Both the position numbers and the translations under genes were made by a program. A stretch of DNA of 64,000 nucleotides from Cryosericum sp035403525. Its GTDB lineage: Bacteria > Caldisericota > Caldisericia > Cryosericales > Cryosericaceae. The notes beneath the pieces were generated by a model that ran no database searches, was not told the DNA's origin, and worked only from the letters and a program-made list of their open reading frames with translations. Position 1 is the first letter of the stretch. The number at the start of each line of letters is the position of its first letter. The DNA is taken from NCBI GenBank assembly GCA_035403525.1, contig DAONFE010000004.1, forward strand, positions 1-64,000, given 5' to 3'. Shown here one piece after another: positions 59,053 to 64,000 of the stretch.

Positions 59053-59835
59053 GTGGCCTACCACTGGACCATCGCAACCATCCTCCGTGCTAGCAGGGTG
59101 GGAGAAAAGGACAAGCGTTTGGTCCTGTTCTCGAGGGAACTTGGAAAGGTTACAGCCACCGTTCATGGGGCTGCGATGCCCGACGCCAGATGGTCGACGG
59201 CGTTTGAGCCCTTTTCCCTGCTCTATTTGAGACTTTACGACCGTTCTCACTACTTGACCGTAGTCAGCGCCGAGGAACGAATTGTCTATGCGGCAATTAT
59301 CTCGTCCCTTTCCCGGTCATTGAAAGCGATGGCCCTGAATCAACTCCTGGAGTGCGTACTTGAGCCCAGGTCCGAAGAGCCCGAACTGTTCGCAGCGTAT
59401 GTTTCCGCCCTTTCGCACCTCAACCTTTCCATGACGACAGAGGACGAGGACAGGACATTCCTGCAATGTACTCTGGACGTCCTTGCCTACCTGGGCTTTG
59501 GCATGAGCTCGTTGCACTGTGAGCGGTGTGGAGTCACATTGGAGGACCAGGTGTACTTCTCCTTGCGCGAAAACGCATTCCACTGTGCCACGTGCGCCGC
59601 ACCCGAGACCGATGTTCTGCTGTCGCCAGATCTCACGACATTCCTGAAAGCGGGAGAGGGACCACTTACTGAACGGCAGATTCTTGCTGGCATCGCCGTT
59701 ACTCTGCGCCTGCTCCGCTCAACTGCCGACAGGCTTTCCATCACACAGTCGTTTGAGCAGTTCGCACAAAGTGCGACTGCACTGTTCCACATTGATGAGG
59801 CCAAACAGGCCAAGGAGTCTTGTCATGAACTTTGA
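59053..59835 (+). CDS. recO: DNA repair protein RecO
   Basis: Mediates RecA loading on single-stranded DNA in the RecFOR pathway. The 260-residue protein has an N-terminal OB fold (WTIATILRASRVGEKDKRLV, KVTATVHGAA), a helical body and a zinc-finger with CERCG and CATC. The start is GTG with AGGAA upstream. Its end overlaps glyQ by 11 bases. recO next to glycyl-tRNA synthetase genes is common in Gram-positive bacteria. Confidence 0.92.
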   Translation: MAYHWTIATILRASRVGEKDKRLVLFSRELGKVTATVHGAAMPDARWSTAFEPFSLLYLRLYDRSHYLTVVSAEERIVYAAIISSLSRSLKAMALNQLLECVLEPRSEEPELFAAYVSALSHLNLSMTTEDEDRTFLQCTLDVLAYLGFGMSSLHCERCGVTLEDQVYFSLRENAFHCATCAAPETDVLLSPDLTTFLKAGEGPLTERQILAGIAVTLRLLRSTADRLSITQSFEQFAQSATALFHIDEAKQAKESCHEL

Positions 59836-60673
59836 AGACATGGTATCGAAACTGGAGAACTTCTGGGTAGGCGAAGGATGCACGCGCCTGTTCCCCTACG
59901 ACCAGGAAGTGGGAGCCGGCACCCTGAGCCCCTCGACGTTCCTCAGGGTACTTGGCAACAAGCCATGGAGCGTCGTCTACGTTCAGCCATCAAGGCGGCC
60001 TGCTGATGGAAGATATGGGGAGAATCCCAACCGTCTTTACATGCATCATCAGTTGCAGGTCATCGTCAAGCCGCCCACAACCGACATTCAGGATACGTAC
60101 CTGCGCAGCCTGTACCTGCTGGGTCTCAAGCCGGCCGAACACGACATACGGTTCGTCGAGGACAACTGGGAGACTCCTGTGCTCGGGGCCGCGGGTGTTG
60201 GATGGGAAGTGTGGTTAGACGGCATGGAAGTAACACAGTTTACATACTTCCAGCAGGCGGGAGGTCATGAACTGCCCGTGGTTTCGGTCGAAATCACGTA
60301 CGGACTTGAGCGCCTTGCCATGTTTGTACAAGGCAAGGCCAACGTTTATGACCTCGAGTGGCACGAGGGGGTTTCGTATGGCTCGCTTCGACAGCAGGTT
60401 GAGCGCGAAAACAGTATCTACTCATTTGAAGAAGCCGACATTCAGTCGCTGACGACGATGTTCGACCTCTGCGAACGCGAGTCGCAGCGCATGATTGAAC
60501 GAGAGCTGATTACCCCCGCCTACGAGTACCTGCTCAAGTGCTCCCATACGTTTAACGTGCTGGATGCGCGTGGCACGGTCGGAGTGACTCAGCGCATGGC
60601 GTATCTTGCACGAATACGGCGCCTGGCCTACGGCTGCGCTAATCTGTATCTGGAGAATGAGAGCCATGAGTGA
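59825..60673 (+). CDS. glyQ: Glycyl-tRNA synthetase alpha subunit
   Basis: Catalytic subunit of the alpha2-beta2 type glycyl-tRNA synthetase. The 282-residue protein has the class II core with MNFEDMVSKLENFWVGEGCT at the start, YVQPSRRPADGRYGENPNR, HHQLQVIVKPPT and VSVEITYGLERLAMFVQG. I chose the ATG at 59825 with AAGGAG seven bases upstream; the frame is open further up inside recO. It overlaps glyS by 8 bases. Confidence 0.97.
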   Translation: MNFEDMVSKLENFWVGEGCTRLFPYDQEVGAGTLSPSTFLRVLGNKPWSVVYVQPSRRPADGRYGENPNRLYMHHQLQVIVKPPTTDIQDTYLRSLYLLGLKPAEHDIRFVEDNWETPVLGAAGVGWEVWLDGMEVTQFTYFQQAGGHELPVVSVEITYGLERLAMFVQGKANVYDLEWHEGVSYGSLRQQVERENSIYSFEEADIQSLTTMFDLCERESQRMIERELITPAYEYLLKCSHTFNVLDARGTVGVTQRMAYLARIRRLAYGCANLYLENESHE

Positions 60674-62741
60674 CCTGCTGATAGAGATCTTCACTGAGGA
60701 ACTGCCAGCGCGCTTCATCGATGGCGCCGAAGCGCAGATGACGCAGCGTGTGAGCCAGCACCTGGATATGGACCAGATCGTTCACGGAGAAATCCATGGC
60801 TACGCAACGCCCAGGCGTCTTGTCACGATCGTTGACGGCGTCCAGGAGCTAACCGAGGACCGCACCCTCGAGGTACGAGGCCCTGCGGTCGCTGTGAGTT
60901 ATGACGGCGAGGGCAATCCGACGCCTGCATTGCTCGGGTTCTGCAAAGGTCAGGGAATCGACCCGGCTCAGGTGTTTACGAACGACGTCGGTGGCAAACC
61001 GTACATCTTTGCACGCAAGACCGTTGCAGGTCAGGAGTCCGGGCTGCTCATCGAAGGATTCCTGTCTCAGCTGCCACGGGAGATTGCATTCCCCAAGATG
61101 ATGCACTGGGAGCAGTCCGGGTTCCAGTTCGGGCGCCCCATCCGGGGACTTGTGGCACTGCTGGGAACCCGGGTGCTCCACTGGAGCATAGCGGGCGTTG
61201 AGGGGTCCAATACGACGTTCGGTCTGCGAGTAGGCAAGCCAAAACCAATCACCGTCTCCAGCCCGGAGGACTATCTGCGTAAGCTCCGCGAGGCATTTGT
61301 CATCCTGGACCCTGCCGAACGCCGCCGGTCTATCGAAAAACAGGCAGACAAACTCCTGAAACCTCTCGGGTATTCCCTTGCAGCCGACCGCGAAGATTTG
61401 CTTGCCGAGGTGGTGAACCTTGTCGAGTATCCAACTGCCTTTCTGGGCAGCCTGCCGGGAATTGCAGTAGAACTGCCTGAAAGCGTAGTCCGGTCTGTTC
61501 TCCAAGAGCAGATGCACTCGTTCCTTGTCTACGATGAACAGCACCGCGTCGTCCCACACTTCCTGAGCATCCGAAATGGTCTGTCCGACTTCATCGACAT
61601 TGTGCGCCGCGGCAATGAGAGCGTAGCCAACGCACGCCTGCTGGATGCCTCGTTCTTTATCGCCGAGGACACACGCCAACCCCTGGAGGCGTACGTGCCA
61701 AAGCTGAACACGCTCATCTTCATGGACCAGCTGGGAACCATGGCTGACAAGACGGCCCGCCTGGAACAACTGGCAGCCAGCGTGGGCAGTTTTGCCAGCC
61801 TCGAAGCTGACGAGAGAGAACACCTTTCGCGGGCTGCCCACCTGGCAAAGGCGGACCTCGCTACAAGCATGGTCAAGGAATACACCTCTCTTCAGGGCGA
61901 GATCGGAGGCATCTACCTCATGCGGGAGGGAGAAACTGCTGCAGTTGCAACCGCCATCCGTGAGCAGTACATGCCGCGGTCTCCATCTGAGGCAATACCT
62001 TCGACCCGTGTGGGACAGATCCTGGGCATTATTGATAAGGTGGACACGCTCACGGGTATTCTGGGCACCGGATTCAATCCCTCCGGATCTGAAGACCCCT
62101 ATGGAGTCCGCCGCGCGGGCAACGGCATTATTCGGACCATCCTCGAATCAAGGGGGCCTGTCGATGTGGAAGCCCTGGTCCGGAAGTCAGTTGACGTCTA
62201 TCTTGCCCAACTGGCCCTGCCAGCGCCTGACGACCTGCCCGGCCATGTCCTGGATTACCTGAAGGGGCGCGTTACGCAGTACTTCAAGGAGAAACAGCTC
62301 CTCGGCGAGTTTTCTCCCATGGAGAACCTTCCCCTCAAAGAACTTGGAAGTGTTCCGGAGCGGATGGCGGCGCTGCAGGCGGCACGTGGTGACGAGGAGC
62401 TGCCTGCCCTCGCAGACAGCCACCGCCGAATCCAGAACATCACGAAGGGGCTTCCTGAAGCCTCCAGCCTGCCCGATGACCTGCTGGTCACCGAACCAGA
62501 GGAAGTCCAGCTCAGAGATGTGGCCCGCACGGCGCTTCCGATGGTTCGAGCTGCGCTGGACCAGCGCAATTATGCCGAGGCAATCCGCATCTGTGAAAGC
62601 ATGGTTCCGGCCATCACCACGTTCTTCGACCGTATCCTTGTCATGGCCGGCGACGAACGCGTACGAAGCGCACGTTTATTGCTATTGTGCCATCTGAAGT
62701 ATATACTGGGTCAGGTTTGTGACTACGCTAAGTTAACCTAA
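60666..62741 (+). CDS. glyS: Glycyl-tRNA synthetase beta subunit
   Basis: tRNA-binding subunit of the same enzyme. The 691-residue protein starts MSDLLIEIFTEELPARFI, has KMMHWEQSGFQFGRPIRG, the HD-like region (LGTMADKTARLEQLAASVG), EQYMPRSPSEAIPSTRVGQI, SEDPYGVRRAGNGIIR and a C-terminal DALR-type anticodon-binding domain (VDIEA-like, FFDRILVMAGDERVRSARLLL). ATG at 60666 lies inside the end of glyQ. It runs to 17 bases before ppdK. Confidence 0.96.
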   Translation: MSDLLIEIFTEELPARFIDGAEAQMTQRVSQHLDMDQIVHGEIHGYATPRRLVTIVDGVQELTEDRTLEVRGPAVAVSYDGEGNPTPALLGFCKGQGIDPAQVFTNDVGGKPYIFARKTVAGQESGLLIEGFLSQLPREIAFPKMMHWEQSGFQFGRPIRGLVALLGTRVLHWSIAGVEGSNTTFGLRVGKPKPITVSSPEDYLRKLREAFVILDPAERRRSIEKQADKLLKPLGYSLAADREDLLAEVVNLVEYPTAFLGSLPGIAVELPESVVRSVLQEQMHSFLVYDEQHRVVPHFLSIRNGLSDFIDIVRRGNESVANARLLDASFFIAEDTRQPLEAYVPKLNTLIFMDQLGTMADKTARLEQLAASVGSFASLEADEREHLSRAAHLAKADLATSMVKEYTSLQGEIGGIYLMREGETAAVATAIREQYMPRSPSEAIPSTRVGQILGIIDKVDTLTGILGTGFNPSGSEDPYGVRRAGNGIIRTILESRGPVDVEALVRKSVDVYLAQLALPAPDDLPGHVLDYLKGRVTQYFKEKQLLGEFSPMENLPLKELGSVPERMAALQAARGDEELPALADSHRRIQNITKGLPEASSLPDDLLVTEPEEVQLRDVARTALPMVRAALDQRNYAEAIRICESMVPAITTFFDRILVMAGDERVRSARLLLLCHLKYILGQVCDYAKLT

Positions 62742-62758
62742 GCCTCATGGGAGGAACT

Positions 62759-64000
62759 ATGGACCAGCACAAGTATGTCTACGATTTCCAAGAGGGTGGC
62801 AAGGAAATGCGATCCATTCTCGGCGGCAAGGGCGCAGGCCTGGCTGAGATGACAAAGATCGGTCTGCCGGTGCCACCAGGATTCACCATCTCCACCGAGA
62901 TGTGCCCCGTGTACCTCGAGGTTGGGGACATCCCCGAACCAGTAAAGAACGAGATCAGGGAGCACCTTGCCCGCCTTGAGGGCAAGCTGGGCAAGAAGTT
63001 CGGCTCTGCCGAGGATCCTCTGCTCGTGTCGGTACGTTCCGGAGCCGCAGTGTCCATGCCAGGAATGATGGACACGATCCTCAATCTTGGCCTCAACGTT
63101 GATACCGTGGAGGGCCTTGCACAGCTTACCAGCAATCCGCGCTTTGCATGGGACTCTTATCGGCGGTTTACGCAGATGTATGGCAACGTCGTGCTGGGCA
63201 TCGTTCATGACGACTTCGAGCAGATCCTTGCGGAACAGAAACAGCTGCAGGGTGTCACGCAGGACACGGACCTGTCCGTCGACTCGCTCAAGGCGGTCGT
63301 GCAGAAGTACTTCGCACTGGTACAGGAACGCACCGGCAAGCCGTTCCCCCAGGACCCCATGGACCAGCTGATGGGAGCCGTCGGCGCAGTCTTCCGGTCC
63401 TGGAACACCGAACGCGCCGTCACATACCGCAAGATCGAGAACATCACAGGTCTGATCGGTACCGCCGTTACGGTGCAGTCCATGGTATTCGGCAACATGG
63501 GCAACGACTCCGCAACGGGCGTCTGCTTCACGCGCGACAACTCCACCGGAGAAAAGCACTTCTCGGGCGAATACCTGGTCAACGCACAGGGCGAGGATGT
63601 CGTTGCAGGCATCCGCACGCCGAAGAACATCAACGAGATGGCCGTCGAGATGCCCGAAACGTACAAGCGCCTGGTCGAGGTCTCCATCCTGCTTGAACAG
63701 CACTATCGGGACATGCAGGACATGGAGTTCACAGTGGAGCGAGGCAAGCTCTTCATGCTGCAGACGCGAAATGCCAAGAGAAGCCCGGTTGCAGCCGTCA
63801 AGGTAGCGGTCGACATGGTGGCAGAGGGACTCATCACCAAGGAAGATGCAGTCATGCGCGTCACTCCCTCGCAGCTGGACACGCTGCTCCATCCCCAGGT
63901 CGATCCGCGGGCGACGATTCAGGTTATTGCCCGCGCAATTCCTGCCTCTCCCGGAGCCGGATATGGCAAAGTTGTGTTTGAATCCAAGAAGGCAGCTGAG
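62759..64000 (+). CDS. ppdK: Pyruvate phosphate dikinase, 3' end cut off by window
   Basis: Interconverts pyruvate, ATP and phosphate with phosphoenolpyruvate, AMP and pyrophosphate. The 414 codons present cover the N-terminal ATP-grasp domain and the start of the central domain: YVYDFQEGGKEMRSILGGKG, TKIGLPVPPGFTIST, LVSVRSGAAVSMPGMMDTIL, QSMVFGNMGNDSATGVCFTR and ERGKLFMLQTRNAKRS. The phospho-histidine region lies beyond the edge. The ATG has GGGAGG four bases upstream. Confidence 0.95.
   Translation, partial: MDQHKYVYDFQEGGKEMRSILGGKGAGLAEMTKIGLPVPPGFTISTEMCPVYLEVGDIPEPVKNEIREHLARLEGKLGKKFGSAEDPLLVSVRSGAAVSMPGMMDTILNLGLNVDTVEGLAQLTSNPRFAWDSYRRFTQMYGNVVLGIVHDDFEQILAEQKQLQGVTQDTDLSVDSLKAVVQKYFALVQERTGKPFPQDPMDQLMGAVGAVFRSWNTERAVTYRKIENITGLIGTAVTVQSMVFGNMGNDSATGVCFTRDNSTGEKHFSGEYLVNAQGEDVVAGIRTPKNINEMAVEMPETYKRLVEVSILLEQHYRDMQDMEFTVERGKLFMLQTRNAKRSPVAAVKVAVDMVAEGLITKEDAVMRVTPSQLDTLLHPQVDPRATIQVIARAIPASPGAGYGKVVFESKKAAE

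Noticed and set aside
62738..63892. 384-codon minus-strand frame opposite ppdK
   Set aside because: It is an antisense shadow of the clearly conserved PPDK sequence, with no recognisable domain.

Overview
The window is 64 kb of dense, moderately GC-rich bacterial chromosome with no mobile elements, CRISPR arrays or prophage. I recognise 59 of the 60 protein genes at least to family level, plus seven tRNA genes. Everything from position 1 to about 58.1 kb reads on the minus strand; from 58.37 kb to the end everything reads on the plus strand, away from a pair of divergent promoters. Gene order (queA-tgt-secD-secF-apt-relA; mraZ-rsmH-ftsL-pbp-murE-mraY-murD-ftsW-murG-murC-murB-ftsQ-DUF881-DUF881-sbp-ftsA-ftsZ; holB-ricT) and the presence of RNase Y, RicT, Sbp, a CIRCE operator, two-subunit glycyl-tRNA synthetase and pyruvate phosphate dikinase suggest a deep-branching, Firmicutes-like (Terrabacteria-type) organism. 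I cannot name the phylum from sequence alone; a candidate lineage such as Caldisericota is only a guess.

Layout in transcription order on the minus strand: a CIRCE-controlled grpE-dnaK-dnaJ heat-shock operon (58.1-54.5 kb) ending in a strong terminator; holB-ricT-mnmA (54.3-51.5 kb) with its own promoter; the division and cell-wall cluster from mraZ to ftsZ (51.4-34.7 kb), starting at a MraZ-type operator and followed by yggS, an ECF sigma factor and an unrecognised partner gene (34.7-33.0 kb); an oligopeptide ABC transporter oppBCDF without a binding protein (32.6-28.7 kb); DUF167-lspA-rluA-smpB-amidase-murI-rdgB (28.7-22.7 kb), almost all overlapping; seven tRNA genes (22.65-21.9 kb) running directly into tig-clpP-clpX-lon-rodZ-rimO-thpR (21.9-13.7 kb); recA, rny, uvrC, a small holin-like membrane protein, a PHP phosphoesterase and hflX (13.6-6.9 kb); queA-tgt (6.7-4.6 kb); and secD-secF-apt-relA (4.5 kb to the left edge, relA cut off). 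On the plus strand are deoC, recO, glyQ, glyS and the start of ppdK (cut off on the right).

The genes form coherent modules: protein quality control (GrpE/DnaK/DnaJ, trigger factor, ClpXP, Lon, SmpB), cell-wall synthesis and division, tRNA maturation (Tgt, QueA, MnmA), DNA repair (RecA, UvrC, RecO) and stringent response. A striking feature is the number of 4-base stop/start overlaps (ATGA, GTGA, TTGA), implying pervasive translational coupling. I found no clearly new multi-gene system. The best leads are the sigma-factor/unknown-gene pair, the trigger-factor gene that begins a few bases after a tRNA 3' end, two tRNAs with changes at normally invariant positions, a UvrC lacking its C-terminal helix-hairpin-helix domain, and the MraZ and CIRCE operator architectures.
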